NCBI GenBank assembly: GCA_964546955.1
Contig: CAZJLP010000043.1
Coordinates: forward strand, 1 to 44,552
Source: CAZJLP01 sp964546955
GTDB lineage: Bacteria; Verrucomicrobiota; Verrucomicrobiia; Opitutales; Opitutaceae
Direction: 5' to 3'
DNA: 44,552 nt
The notes below the pieces were generated by a model. The model was given only the letters and a program-made list of their open reading frames with translations. It was not told the DNA's origin and ran no database searches. A program made the position numbers and the translations under genes. Shown piece by piece: positions 8,106-16,661 of this stretch (positions are counted from its first letter, which is position 1; the number at the start of each line of letters is the position of its first letter).

Positions 8106-9308
8106 ATGAACTTCGTTCGCCAACTTGCCTGCATGCTGCCTCTTATCGGCTGCACCTCCGCCGCCGTGGAGGCCCGCGGATCCGAAGCCCCCTTCGTCGT
8201 GCACGAGTGGGGAACTTTCACGGCGGTATCCGCCTCCAATGGGCTACTTCTGACCGGACTGGAGGTGGAGGAGGAGCACGTTCCGCCCTTCGTGCATTCC
8301 CTTTCGGGGTTTCCCCCGCGCAACAAAGGCTGGAGCCGGCCGGTGACGGGCGTCACCGTCAAGATGGAGACGCCGGTGATCTATTTCTATTCGGACCGAC
8401 CCCGCAGAGTCCAGGTCGACGTCGGCTTTGAGGGAGGGTCGATCAGCCAATGGTATCCTGATCGCCTGGAGGGCGAACAGCTTCACGATCCGCGCCTGGT
8501 CGCGAAGGCTACACTCAACGCCGCCAATGAGGGGGCGGTGGATTTCAGGACTGGATATCGCGGTTGGGCGCTTTGGGAAGTCGAGGTGCTTCCGCTGTCG
8601 ACGGAAAGAAAGCCTTCCGCTGCCGCCAAACTCGAAACCGCGCAATGGTCGCGGGCGCGTGTTCCCGAGGCCAATTGGCTCCGCGGGGCAACGGGGGAGA
8701 GGGAGGGATTCATCTTCTACCGTGGCCTCGGCCGCTTCTCGCTACCATTGGTGGCCAGGTTCGCCGACGACAACCTGACACTGATCAACGAGGGGAAGGA
8801 AGACATCGGCTACGCGTTTGTATTCGAATGCCATCCGGAGAGAGGCCAGCGGGTTTGGTGGGCGGGTCCGTTAGTCGCTCAATCTCGTTGCAGCGTTGCT
8901 TTGGGGCGAGCCGGTGGACGTTCATCTGATTTTGAACCGGTGCGAGATGAGTTCCTCCTCGCTCTCAGTCGCGCGGGATTGAGCGAGTCCGAGGCGAAAG
9001 CGATGCTCGCGACGTGGCAGGAGAGCTATTTCGAGCGGGCGGGATTGCGGGTATTTTGGATTGTGCCGCGCGCATTTACGGATCGCGTGCTTCCGATGAA
9101 ACTCTCGCCCGCACCCGATCGGCTCGAACGGGTGCTGGTGGGCCGAACCGAAGTACTGACCACGGAATTCGAAAAGGAGCTCGTGCGAGATTTTGACAGG
9201 GACGAAGGCAAACGCTGGCAAACGGATCGCTACTTCCGCGCTTATCGGGAGCGTGCGGCTCAACTGGTGGCTCGCGCCGGCATTGCGCCCGCCCAGGACG
9301 CCCCTTAG
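8106..9308 (+). CDS. Putative lipoprotein of the VHEWGTF type, function unknown
   Basis: A 400-aa exported protein. The N-terminus MNFVRQLACMLPLIGC has a plausible lipobox (L-I-G-C), suggesting lipid anchoring. The mature protein starts with FVVHEWGTFTAVSASNG, a motif I recall from uncharacterised proteins of Planctomycetes and Verrucomicrobia; no biochemical role is known to me. Many Trp and Tyr residues and alternating hydrophobic strands suggest a beta-rich fold. It sits between the VWA gene (10 nt upstream) and the sensor kinase (3 nt downstream), so all four genes probably form one transcript and may belong to one envelope-sensing unit. Confidence 0.65.
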   Translation: MNFVRQLACMLPLIGCTSAAVEARGSEAPFVVHEWGTFTAVSASNGLLLTGLEVEEEHVPPFVHSLSGFPPRNKGWSRPVTGVTVKMETPVIYFYSDRPRRVQVDVGFEGGSISQWYPDRLEGEQLHDPRLVAKATLNAANEGAVDFRTGYRGWALWEVEVLPLSTERKPSAAAKLETAQWSRARVPEANWLRGATGEREGFIFYRGLGRFSLPLVARFADDNLTLINEGKEDIGYAFVFECHPERGQRVWWAGPLVAQSRCSVALGRAGGRSSDFEPVRDEFLLALSRAGLSESEAKAMLATWQESYFERAGLRVFWIVPRAFTDRVLPMKLSPAPDRLERVLVGRTEVLTTEFEKELVRDFDRDEGKRWQTDRYFRAYRERAAQLVARAGIAPAQDAP

Positions 9309-9311
9309 ACC

Positions 9312-11150
9312 ATGTTCGTGTCCCTCGCCGTCCGCCGACTCTACCTCTACTGGGTCCTCCTGCTCGTGCCCACGCTCGCGATCGGCGCCGCCGCTCTGGT
9401 CTTGCTGAAGCGCGAGCGCGAGCGGTTGGAAGAGCGAGTCGCGGCCGCTGATCTGGCGCGTCGGACGGCGATTGAAGCGCGCGCGCAAATTGTGGCGGAA
9501 AACGCGAGTCTGCTGGTCGATGAAATTCAGCAGGGCTTGCTCGCGACACTCGCGGAGTTTCCGCCGGCGCGCCTCGATGAGGCGCTCGACCATTTCGAAA
9601 AAGGAAATCCGCTCGTGCGGGCGACGTTCCGCTGTTATCCCAACGGAAGTTTATTGCGCCCGGCTGCGGGCAAGGTCGTGTCGGCGAAAGCGGCGGAATT
9701 TATGCGACGTTTCGGCCCCCTGCTGACGGCTCAGCAGCCTTGGAACGTCGCGGCAATGGATACCATGGCGCAGAAATTTTTGCCACCCAACGCGCCGGCC
9801 GAGGCGGACTACAATGTGCAGGCGCAAAACCGCGCCTACGAAAATATTCAGAGCGTTCAATCGGCCCGGCAGGAAGCCCGTGAGGTTTCCAAGGTAAACT
9901 CTTCCTCAGCCCTCCGCCGCGGCGATTTGGCCGATGACATGGCCGAGCAAAAAAAGGACGCGGCGGCCGCCCCGACTGCGGCGGTCCGGCCGCAGAACGA
10001 GGTCGAGCGCAGCGATCGAGGCGGCTGGCTTCCGTGGTTTGCCGACAACAAGCTCTTTGTTCTCGGCTGGCACCAACCGGGCGGAGTTGGCGAAGTCCGC
10101 GGCATCGAACTGGAGTTGTCGGCCTTGATTTCGCGACTACGCGCGGCTTTGCCGACGGAAGCCGACGCCGGAGAACGATACGCGGTACGCAACGATCGCG
10201 GCGCGGTTCTGCACGAAGTTGGATCTGAGAGCGGCAGCTACGAGGAAAGGCCTCACGTGCGCCTAGCCCTTTCGAACGCGCTTCCACACTGGGAGGTGGT
10301 GGCTTGGGCCAATCCGGTGAAAGCCAGAGCGACGGCGGGCGGCTGGTTGGCGGGTGCGACGTTCGTGATGGCGGCTCTGATCCTCACCACCCTCGCGGGC
10401 GGCGTGCTTCTGCTGCGCCAGGCTCGATTGAGCGAAGCCGAAGCGGCGCAGAAAACGTCCTTCGTCGCGAATGTCTCGCACGAGTTCAAGACGCCGCTCA
10501 CGACGATTCGCCTGTATGCGGAATTGCTGGCGGAAGGGCGAGTGCGGGATCGGGAGCAGGGAAAAGATTACTTGAACACGATAGGCCGCGAAACCCAGCG
10601 CCTCGCCCGATTGGTCAACAATGTACTCGATTTTAGTCGGTTGGAGCAGGGCAGGAAAAAATTCGCGATCGAACCGGTCCGCCTAAGTGAAGAAGTCGCC
10701 CGAATTCTCGATGCGCACGGTCCACGAGTGGACGAGGCGGGTCTCGCGTTGAAACGCGAATTCCCCGCAGAAGAAGTGACGATTGCGACGGATCGGGACG
10801 CCGTGGAGCAGATTGTAATCAATCTTTTGGACAATGCATGCAAGTACGCAGCCGGTGGTGGGGAAGTTGTGGTGTTGCTCGGGGAAACGCCGGACGGCGG
10901 AGCCACAATTTCGGTCCTCGATCGCGGGCCCGGAGTGCCGGTGGCGCATCGAGAGTGGATTTTCGAGAAGTTTCATCGGGTCGACGATACACTGACCGCA
11001 GAGAAGACCGGTGCCGGTCTCGGCTTGAGTATTGCCCGCCAACTCGCGCGCGGCTTGGGTGGCGACCTCCGTTATGCGGCGCGCGAGGGCGGCGGCGGCG
11101 CTTTTGTCCTGGAATTGCCAGCCGCTGGACCGAAATCCCCCACCTCATGA
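9312..11150 (+). CDS. Membrane sensor histidine kinase
   Basis: A 612-aa two-component sensor. A first membrane helix (about 10-31) and a second (about 344-368) enclose a large periplasmic domain of ~310 residues with no family I recognise. The cytoplasmic part has a HisKA domain with phospho-acceptor His390 (NVSHEFKTPLT) and an HATPase_c domain: N box NLLDNACKY, G1 DRGPGVP, G2 GAGLGLSIA. Its stop overlaps the start of the response regulator gene by 4 nt (ATGA), a sign of translational coupling. The signal is unknown; the upstream secreted VWA and lipoprotein genes are candidate partners. Confidence 0.95.
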   Translation: MFVSLAVRRLYLYWVLLLVPTLAIGAAALVLLKRERERLEERVAAADLARRTAIEARAQIVAENASLLVDEIQQGLLATLAEFPPARLDEALDHFEKGNPLVRATFRCYPNGSLLRPAAGKVVSAKAAEFMRRFGPLLTAQQPWNVAAMDTMAQKFLPPNAPAEADYNVQAQNRAYENIQSVQSARQEAREVSKVNSSSALRRGDLADDMAEQKKDAAAAPTAAVRPQNEVERSDRGGWLPWFADNKLFVLGWHQPGGVGEVRGIELELSALISRLRAALPTEADAGERYAVRNDRGAVLHEVGSESGSYEERPHVRLALSNALPHWEVVAWANPVKARATAGGWLAGATFVMAALILTTLAGGVLLLRQARLSEAEAAQKTSFVANVSHEFKTPLTTIRLYAELLAEGRVRDREQGKDYLNTIGRETQRLARLVNNVLDFSRLEQGRKKFAIEPVRLSEEVARILDAHGPRVDEAGLALKREFPAEEVTIATDRDAVEQIVINLLDNACKYAAGGGEVVVLLGETPDGGATISVLDRGPGVPVAHREWIFEKFHRVDDTLTAEKTGAGLGLSIARQLARGLGGDLRYAAREGGGGAFVLELPAAGPKSPTS

Positions 11151-11854
11151 AGGCTAAAATACTGATTGCCGAAGACGATTCAAACATCCGGGCCGGCCTC
11201 ATGGCGACGCTCGAAAGCGATGGGTTTTCCGTCACCCCGGCGGCGGATGGAGCTCAAGCGCTGCGGCTTTTTGCGCAGGATAAATTCGATCTGGTGATCC
11301 TCGACGTGATGATGCCGAAAGCCAGCGGCTACGATGTCTGCCGGGAACTTCGCGCGTCGCAAGCGCAGGTGCCGGTGTTGTTTTTGACGGCGAAAGGCGA
11401 AGAGATCGACAAGGTGGTGGGACTCAAGCTGGGGGCGGACGACTACATGACGAAGCCTTTTGGCGTGCACGAATTGTTGGCTCGGGTGGAAGCGCTGTTG
11501 CGGCGGTCTCGGGTCGGTAAAGGAGCGTCGACCAAGGACGATGCATCCCTGCCGGTCCAATTTCGTCTGGGTCAGGCAGAAATCGACCGCCGAAAGTTCA
11601 TTGCGACGATTGAAGGTCGATCGAATTCACTTACGGCGAGGGAATTGCGTTTAGCCGAGGTCTTTGCGCAACACCGGGGAGAAGTTCTGACGCGAGATGC
11701 GCTGCTGAACGCGGTCTGGGGTGTCGATTATTTTGGGACCACCCGCACGCTGGACCAGCATGTCGCTCAGCTGCGGAAAAAAGTGGAGGCCAACCCCGAG
11801 AAGCCGCTCGCGATCGTGACGGTTCATGGAGTCGGCTATCGCTGCGAGGGGTAG
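11147..11854 (+). CDS. OmpR/PhoB-type response regulator
   Basis: A 235-aa cytoplasmic transcription factor. The receiver domain (about 1-120) has the acidic pair in IAEDDSN, phospho-acceptor Asp53 (VILDVMMP), the switch Thr (LFLTAKG) and Lys (MTKPFG). A winged-helix DNA-binding domain follows: SLTARELRLAEVFAQHRGEV, DALLNAVWG, RTLDQHVAQLRKK, VTVHGVGYRC. The ATG at 11147 overlaps the kinase stop, so the pair is cognate. Targets are not visible; the operon itself and the following superoxide dismutase gene are possibilities only. Confidence 0.95.
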   Translation: MKAKILIAEDDSNIRAGLMATLESDGFSVTPAADGAQALRLFAQDKFDLVILDVMMPKASGYDVCRELRASQAQVPVLFLTAKGEEIDKVVGLKLGADDYMTKPFGVHELLARVEALLRRSRVGKGASTKDDASLPVQFRLGQAEIDRRKFIATIEGRSNSLTARELRLAEVFAQHRGEVLTRDALLNAVWGVDYFGTTRTLDQHVAQLRKKVEANPEKPLAIVTVHGVGYRCEG

Positions 11855-11899
11855 TGAGGTTGTCACATCGGGCGACTTGCCGGATCCATCGGTCGTCGT

Positions 11900-12658
11900 A
11901 TGGTGAGCGCCATGAACCCTGTTACTCCTCGTACTGTGACCCGTCGCGACGCATTAAAAACACTCAGCGCGGGCGCTGCTTTCCTCGGTTTGGGCAGTGT
12001 CGTGGCGAGTCGAGCGGCGGAAGCACCTGCGGCGCCTGTCGTGGGCGGTTCCGGCCTGACGTTGCCAAAGTTGCCGTACGCTTACGACGCGCTCGAGCCG
12101 CATATCGACGCGCAGACGATGACCATTCACCATACGAAGCATCATCAGGCCTATATCACCGCCGCCAACAAAGCACTGGAAGCTCATCCTGCGCTCGGGA
12201 AGGTCGGAGCGGAGGGCATGCTGAAAAATCTCACGCAAGTGCCCGAGGGGGTTCGCACGATCGTGCGCAATCACGTTGGCGGGAACGTGAACCACAGTTT
12301 TTTCTGGCAGATTCTAGGCCCGAAAGCAGGGGGAGAGCCGAAAGCCGAATTGGGCGCGGCGATCGCGTCGACGTTCGGGAGCTTCGAAGCTTTCAAGACG
12401 CAGTTTGCGGATGCAGCCGCAAAGCGGTTCGGCAGCGGCTGGGCTTGGCTCGTTTTGAAGGATGGCAAGCTGAGCATGAAATCGACGGCCAATCAGGATT
12501 CGCCCCTGATGGAAGGAGAAGTTCCGGTGGTCGGCCTCGACGTTTGGGAGCACGCGTATTATTTGAAGTACCAGAATCGTCGTCCGGATTATGTCACGGC
12601 ATTCTGGAACGTGGTGAACTGGGATTTCGCGAACAGCCTGTACGTCGCGGCGAAATAG
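11900..12658 (+). CDS. Tat-exported Mn-type superoxide dismutase
   Basis: Converts superoxide to H2O2 and O2. The SOD fold covers residues ~55-250 with all four metal ligands: His77 (TIHHTKHH), His132 (NHSFFW), Asp214 and His218 (DVWEHAYYLKYQN). GGNVNHSFFW and STANQDSPLMEG point to the manganese type. An unusual N-terminal extension carries a twin-arginine signal (VTRRDALKTLSAGAAFLGLGS), so the enzyme should be exported folded and metal-loaded. Start could be 11900 or 11912; both leave the RR motif intact. The 45-nt gap to the regulator may hold its own promoter. Confidence 0.93.
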   Translation: MVSAMNPVTPRTVTRRDALKTLSAGAAFLGLGSVVASRAAEAPAAPVVGGSGLTLPKLPYAYDALEPHIDAQTMTIHHTKHHQAYITAANKALEAHPALGKVGAEGMLKNLTQVPEGVRTIVRNHVGGNVNHSFFWQILGPKAGGEPKAELGAAIASTFGSFEAFKTQFADAAAKRFGSGWAWLVLKDGKLSMKSTANQDSPLMEGEVPVVGLDVWEHAYYLKYQNRRPDYVTAFWNVVNWDFANSLYVAAK

Positions 12659-12732
12659 AGCTCTGAGTTCCACCTGGCGAGTTGAGTCTGCGGCGCCGGG
12701 CTGGAAGCTCGGAAGGCCGCGCTGAGCCGCGG

Positions 12733-12759
12733 CAACCCGCCCGGCGGTCGAGTTCTACC
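12733..12759 (-). repeat. Type-2 extragenic element, single diverged copy
   Basis: Read on the minus strand this begins GGTAGAACTCGACC and continues CGCCGGGCGGGTTG. It matches the left arm at 18226-18252 in about 24 of 27 positions. The inner stem is CTCG/CGGG around a 9-nt loop. It lies in the spacer downstream of the superoxide dismutase gene. Confidence 0.6.
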
Positions 12760-12776
12760 TTCTGCTTGAGTCCGGG

Positions 12777-12807
12777 CAAAAAAAGAGCGCCGCGATTAAG
12801 CGGCGCT
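12777..12807 (-). terminator. Rho-independent terminator of the Fur-family gene
   Basis: Perfect 8-bp stem AGCGCCGC/GCGGCGCT (12786-12793 with 12800-12807) around a 6-nt loop. On the minus strand it is followed by a run of seven T. It lies 26 nt past the stop of the Fur-family gene. Confidence 0.85.
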
Positions 12808-12832
12808 TGCTAGGCAAAACAAAGTGGTCCGT

Positions 12833-13423
12833 TTACTGGACTTTGATGACCGGCGAGGCCGAGCGTTGCTGCACGGCGACCGGGACGTTCGGCAGGCCGA
12901 CCGACTCGCGGGCGTTCATCTGCTGAGCTTCGCGGTGTTTCGGCTTCTGGGCGAAGAACTCGACCAAGTGCGAAACCTCGGTGTAGCCGCGGGCGCGCAA
13001 GGAGTCTTCAACCTTCCTGATCAACGTGCGAAGCTCGGCCGCGTTTTCCGCGTCCAGTTCTTCGACTTCGTTGCTGTCCTTCGAGACGATGTGGTACGGA
13101 CTCTCATTATCCAAGTTGATCTGGTAGAGACTGGTACCGTTATGGAAATAGCAAAGGCGCACCAGGCCCACTTCCTGGAAAGCAGCCAGGCAGCGGTAGA
13201 CGGTGACAAGATCGCAAGCGGAGTCGGCCAGATCTCCATGGATCTGCTCGATGCTGGCGGGTTGTGAGCGCTTGATGAGAGCCTCGAGAATCGCAACGCG
13301 GGGTTGGGTGATGCGCAAACCAGCGGCTTTGAGACGCGCGCAAGCAACATCAATGGCCGCCTGCGGCTTGGTCCCCGTTTTTACGGTGGCCAGCGGGTGA
13401 TTGGTCTGTGTAGAAGCGATCAT
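12833..13423 (-). CDS. Fur-family transcriptional regulator lacking the structural-zinc cysteines
   Basis: A 196-aa DNA-binding regulator. The winged helix is clear: LKAAGLRITQPRVAILEAL and DLVTVYRCLAAFQEVGLV (recognition helix). In the dimerisation domain, the Fur block HDHLICxxCG is replaced by PYHIVSKDSN: His111 stays, but both cysteines are Ser (114, 117). A long N-terminal extension (~22 aa) and a C-terminal tail (~40 aa) go beyond usual Fur (~140-150 aa). So it belongs to the superfamily but its metal or ligand is uncertain. It has its own terminator and is divergent from the Minf_1886 gene across an AT-rich spacer. Confidence 0.85.
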   Translation of the reverse strand: MIASTQTNHPLATVKTGTKPQAAIDVACARLKAAGLRITQPRVAILEALIKRSQPASIEQIHGDLADSACDLVTVYRCLAAFQEVGLVRLCYFHNGTSLYQINLDNESPYHIVSKDSNEVEELDAENAAELRTLIRKVEDSLRARGYTEVSHLVEFFAQKPKHREAQQMNARESVGLPNVPVAVQQRSASPVIKVQ

Positions 13424-13460
13424 GTTACGCGGTGGGTTGTGGTTGTTTTGCCAACGAAAC

Positions 13461-13486
13461 GCAATTTGTAAATATGCTAATTTGCA
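13461..13486. promoter_or_regulatory. Spaced direct repeat in the divergent promoter region
   Basis: AATTTGTAAA (13461-13470) and AATTTGCAAA (13477-13486) match in 9 of 10 positions with starts 16 nt apart. They sit in the most AT-rich part of the 179-nt spacer between the divergent Fur-family and Minf_1886 genes. This is a plausible operator, perhaps autoregulatory, but it could also be promoter DNA. No experimental basis. Confidence 0.4.
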
Positions 13487-13602
13487 AAAAAGATTATTTT
13501 ACCCGCTTTTGCCAAAGGGCGGCGATTTTGCGGTGGATTGACCACGAGATCGCTGATTGGTTGCGCAGAAAGTAGTCCTATGCAAAGATAAGTTATAACA
13601 CC

Positions 13603-14031
13603 ATGCCCGATCTGGATTTTAACGAAGTGGTCGAACTGATCTGCAAGGAGGATCCCCGTTTTGACAAAAAGGCGTATACCTTTATTCGGCAAGGACTTGA
13701 CCACACGGTCAAGGAACTGAAGAAGAAGGAGTCGAAGGGCCGTTCCCAGCATGTGAGCGGCAAGGAGTTGCTTGAGGGACTGCGCGCCTACGCATTGGAC
13801 CAGTTTGGGCCGCTGGCGAAGACGGTGCTTAACTCCTGGGGAGTAACCAAGTGTCGCGATTTCGGCGACATCGTGTTTAACTTGATCGAATACAATGTCT
13901 TCACGAAGACAGAAAATGATCGCCGCGAGGATTTTACCGACGTCTATTCGTTTGAGGACGCGTTTGTAAAGCCCTTCCTTCCCTCCAAGAAACCGCGGAG
14001 CGGTCCTTCGACTCAGGAAGCGGTCGCCTAA
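13603..14031 (+). CDS. Minf_1886 family protein, function unknown
   Basis: A 142-aa soluble protein matching the family I know as Minf_1886 (verrucomicrobial and planctomycete conserved protein): DLDFNEVVELICKEDPRFDKKAY, GLDHTVKELKK, HVSGKELLEGLRAYALDQFGPLAKTVLNSWGV, and DFGDIVFNLIEYN. No membrane segment or signal. The strong conservation of this short protein suggests a core role in these phyla, but none is established to my knowledge. The C-terminal tail (KKPRSGPSTQEAVA) is likely disordered. It stands alone, 66 nt before the M16 gene. Confidence 0.85.
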   Translation: MPDLDFNEVVELICKEDPRFDKKAYTFIRQGLDHTVKELKKKESKGRSQHVSGKELLEGLRAYALDQFGPLAKTVLNSWGVTKCRDFGDIVFNLIEYNVFTKTENDRREDFTDVYSFEDAFVKPFLPSKKPRSGPSTQEAVA

Positions 14032-14096
14032 CCAAGCCAAGCAGCTTAAGCGGAGCGGGTTGCCATGGCGCGATTCCCCGCTTTTGTGACAATTTC

Positions 14097-16661
14097 ATGC
14101 CCAAACGCGCTTCTGCCGGCCACGATTTCAAGCTGCTCGACGCCTTTTGGCGTGAACGCGTTGAGCGCACGGTCCTTCCCAACGGGCTAACGGTCCTTGT
14201 GAAGCCGGATTTCTCGGCTCCGGTGGCATCGGTGCAGGTGTGGGTAAAGACCGGGAGCATCCATGAAGGTGCGCTGCTAGGGGCGGGGTTGTCACACTAC
14301 GTGGAGCATATGCTCTTCAAGGGTACCGAGCGCCGAGCCGGTCGCGAGATTTCAACTACGGTCCAGGCGCACGGTGGGTACATCAACGCGTACACCACGT
14401 TCGATCGCACCGTTTACTACATCGACTTGCCGGCGGAGCATACAGAAGTCGCGCTCGACGTTCTTTCCGACGCGGTGTTGCGCTCCACGCTGCCAGCAGA
14501 AGAGGCGGCGAAGGAGAAGGACGTGATTCTTCGCGAGATCGACATGGGGAGGGACGATCCCGATCACCGGCTGTCGGAAGCCCTGTTCGACACCGCGTTC
14601 CGCGAGCACCCCTTCAAGCACCCCATCATCGGACATCGCGACGTGTTTTCCGGCGTCACGCGCGACGACCTGATGGCTTACTACAAGGCGCGCTACGTGC
14701 CGAACAATCTTGTTGTGGTCGTGGTGGGCGCGGTCGATGTCGCTCAGACGCTCAAACAGGTTGAGTCATGCTTTGGCACCGCGCCTCGGCAGCGCCTGGC
14801 TCCGGTGGCACTCCCGGAGGAGCCCGGTCAACTCGCGGCTCGCGCCTTGCACCGCTACGAGGATGTGGAGATCACACGCGCCGGCTTGGCCTGGCCCCTG
14901 CCGGGCGTGACGCATCCGGACGCACCGCTGCTCGATCTAGTCGCGACCATTCTCGGGGGCGGCGATAGCTCGATCCTTTGGCAGGCGGTTCGAGAGAAGG
15001 CCGAACTGGTGCACACGATCGATGCCCATAGTTGGACGCCCGGCGCACGCGGTCTTTTCTATATCTCGTTCACGTGCGATGCACCGGACCGCGAGACGGC
15101 GACGGCTGCGATACAGCGCGAGTTGGACCGCGCGGCGAAAACCGGATTCACGCCCGCGCAGATCAAAAAGGCGATCCGGCAGATGATCGTGGGCGAGATC
15201 AACAGCCGGAAGACAATGAGCGGACAGGCTTCGCGGCTGGGCGCGGCTGAAGTGGTGATCGGCGATATCGACTATTCCCGCAGCTATTTCGACCGATTGG
15301 CTGAAGCGACCCCTGCGGCGCTGAGGGCGCTGGTGAAGCAGTACTTGCTACCTTGGAAGCTGACCGCTGTTTCCCTGAATCCGGCCGCGGCCGGGAAAAG
15401 CGGGGCGGGGCAAACCGCACAACGCCCGGACGACGAAACCGATTTCGCCGAGATCAAGCTGCCGAACGGGGCGCGGATCCTCTTTCAAGAGGCCAATCAG
15501 CTGCCGAATGTTCATTTCCGTCTGTTGTGCCTGGGCGGCGGTTTGCACGAGCTGCCGCATCAACGTGGAGCGACGGCGTTGCTGTCCACTCTGTTGACGA
15601 AAGACACGAAGACGCGCAGCGCGGCCCAGGTGGCGCATGCCATCGAGGAAGTGGGTGGCTCCCTCTATCCTTTCGCCGGCAATAACAGTTTCGGATTGGC
15701 GGTGGAAGTATTGCCCACGGATGTCGACCGGGGCTTACGCCTGCTGCGGGAGGCCGTCGAAAAGCCCGCGTTTTTGAAAGATACCTTCGAGCGGGAACGC
15801 GATGCGCAGATCGCCGAACTCCAGCAAGAAGACGACGATGTGGTGACGCTGGGAAGGAAGCTGCTGCGGCAAAAATTTTTCGGCAACTATCCCCTGGGGC
15901 ATGAGGCGAGCGGAACGATCGAAGGCTTGAAAGCGTTGAAGCCGGCGGATCTGGTCGCGCTTTGGAAAAAATATTGCGTCGGCGGGAATGTGGTTCTGGT
16001 CGTGGCGGGCGATTTCGAGCGGAAGACACTGCTTCCGAAATTAAAGGCGTTTCTCGCCGGACTGCCCAAGGCGACACTGGCGGCCTCGAACGCGACGTTT
16101 GAGCGACCCGCCAACGTGGGAGACTTTGTCGAGGTGCAGCCCCGAGAGCAGGCGGTCGTTTACCGGGCGTTCCCCGGGCCGGCGATCCGCGCGAAGGATT
16201 TCTACGTGGGGGAGGTGGCGGACGAGCTGTTCAGCGGGATGTCGTCGCGCCTGTTCGAGCGCGTGCGCGAAGAGAGGGGATTGGCCTACTTCGTTCGGTC
16301 CAGCCGGGTGACGGGAATCGACGCGAGCATGTTTCTTTTTTTCGCGGGCACGAGCCCCCTTCAGTACAAAGAAGTCCTTTCCGAGATCGACGCCGAAATT
16401 GAGCGGGTGCAGGCGGGCGAGGTGACCGTCGACGAACTCGCGCGTTGCCAGACCCGCCTCAAAGCGGCGCGCCGGATGGGCCTGCAAACCAACTCATCTC
16501 GCGCGATGCAGGCAGGCTTGAACGCCTTGTACGGTCAACCGATCAACGACTGGCGCAACTACGAGGGGTACGTGAATGCGGTGACCATCGCGGACCTGCA
16601 GTCCTTTGCCCGCACCTATTTCCGGCGAGAGTTGCGCACCCAATTGGTCGTCAAACCGTGA
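14097..16661 (+). CDS. Fused double-unit M16 family zinc metallopeptidase
   Basis: An 854-aa peptidase of the pitrilysin/processing-peptidase family (M16). The N-terminal half has the inverted zinc motif HxxEH as His67-Tyr-Val-Glu70-His71 (LSHYVEHMLFKGT) and third ligand Glu147 (VILREIDM). The C-terminal half (from ~residue 450) repeats the fold, but the matching site reads RGATALLSTLLTK, so it is the non-catalytic partner. In many bacteria these halves are two separate genes; here they form one chain. No clear signal peptide, so location is uncertain. The last codons overlap the GTG of the DUF3445 gene. Confidence 0.92.
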   Translation: MPKRASAGHDFKLLDAFWRERVERTVLPNGLTVLVKPDFSAPVASVQVWVKTGSIHEGALLGAGLSHYVEHMLFKGTERRAGREISTTVQAHGGYINAYTTFDRTVYYIDLPAEHTEVALDVLSDAVLRSTLPAEEAAKEKDVILREIDMGRDDPDHRLSEALFDTAFREHPFKHPIIGHRDVFSGVTRDDLMAYYKARYVPNNLVVVVVGAVDVAQTLKQVESCFGTAPRQRLAPVALPEEPGQLAARALHRYEDVEITRAGLAWPLPGVTHPDAPLLDLVATILGGGDSSILWQAVREKAELVHTIDAHSWTPGARGLFYISFTCDAPDRETATAAIQRELDRAAKTGFTPAQIKKAIRQMIVGEINSRKTMSGQASRLGAAEVVIGDIDYSRSYFDRLAEATPAALRALVKQYLLPWKLTAVSLNPAAAGKSGAGQTAQRPDDETDFAEIKLPNGARILFQEANQLPNVHFRLLCLGGGLHELPHQRGATALLSTLLTKDTKTRSAAQVAHAIEEVGGSLYPFAGNNSFGLAVEVLPTDVDRGLRLLREAVEKPAFLKDTFERERDAQIAELQQEDDDVVTLGRKLLRQKFFGNYPLGHEASGTIEGLKALKPADLVALWKKYCVGGNVVLVVAGDFERKTLLPKLKAFLAGLPKATLAASNATFERPANVGDFVEVQPREQAVVYRAFPGPAIRAKDFYVGEVADELFSGMSSRLFERVREERGLAYFVRSSRVTGIDASMFLFFAGTSPLQYKEVLSEIDAEIERVQAGEVTVDELARCQTRLKAARRMGLQTNSSRAMQAGLNALYGQPINDWRNYEGYVNAVTIADLQSFARTYFRRELRTQLVVKP

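Noticed and set aside
11854..12666. Plus-strand open frame overlapping the superoxide dismutase gene
   Set aside because: Arg/Gly/Ser-rich text in another frame of the SOD gene; SOD motifs lie in the frame starting at 11900.
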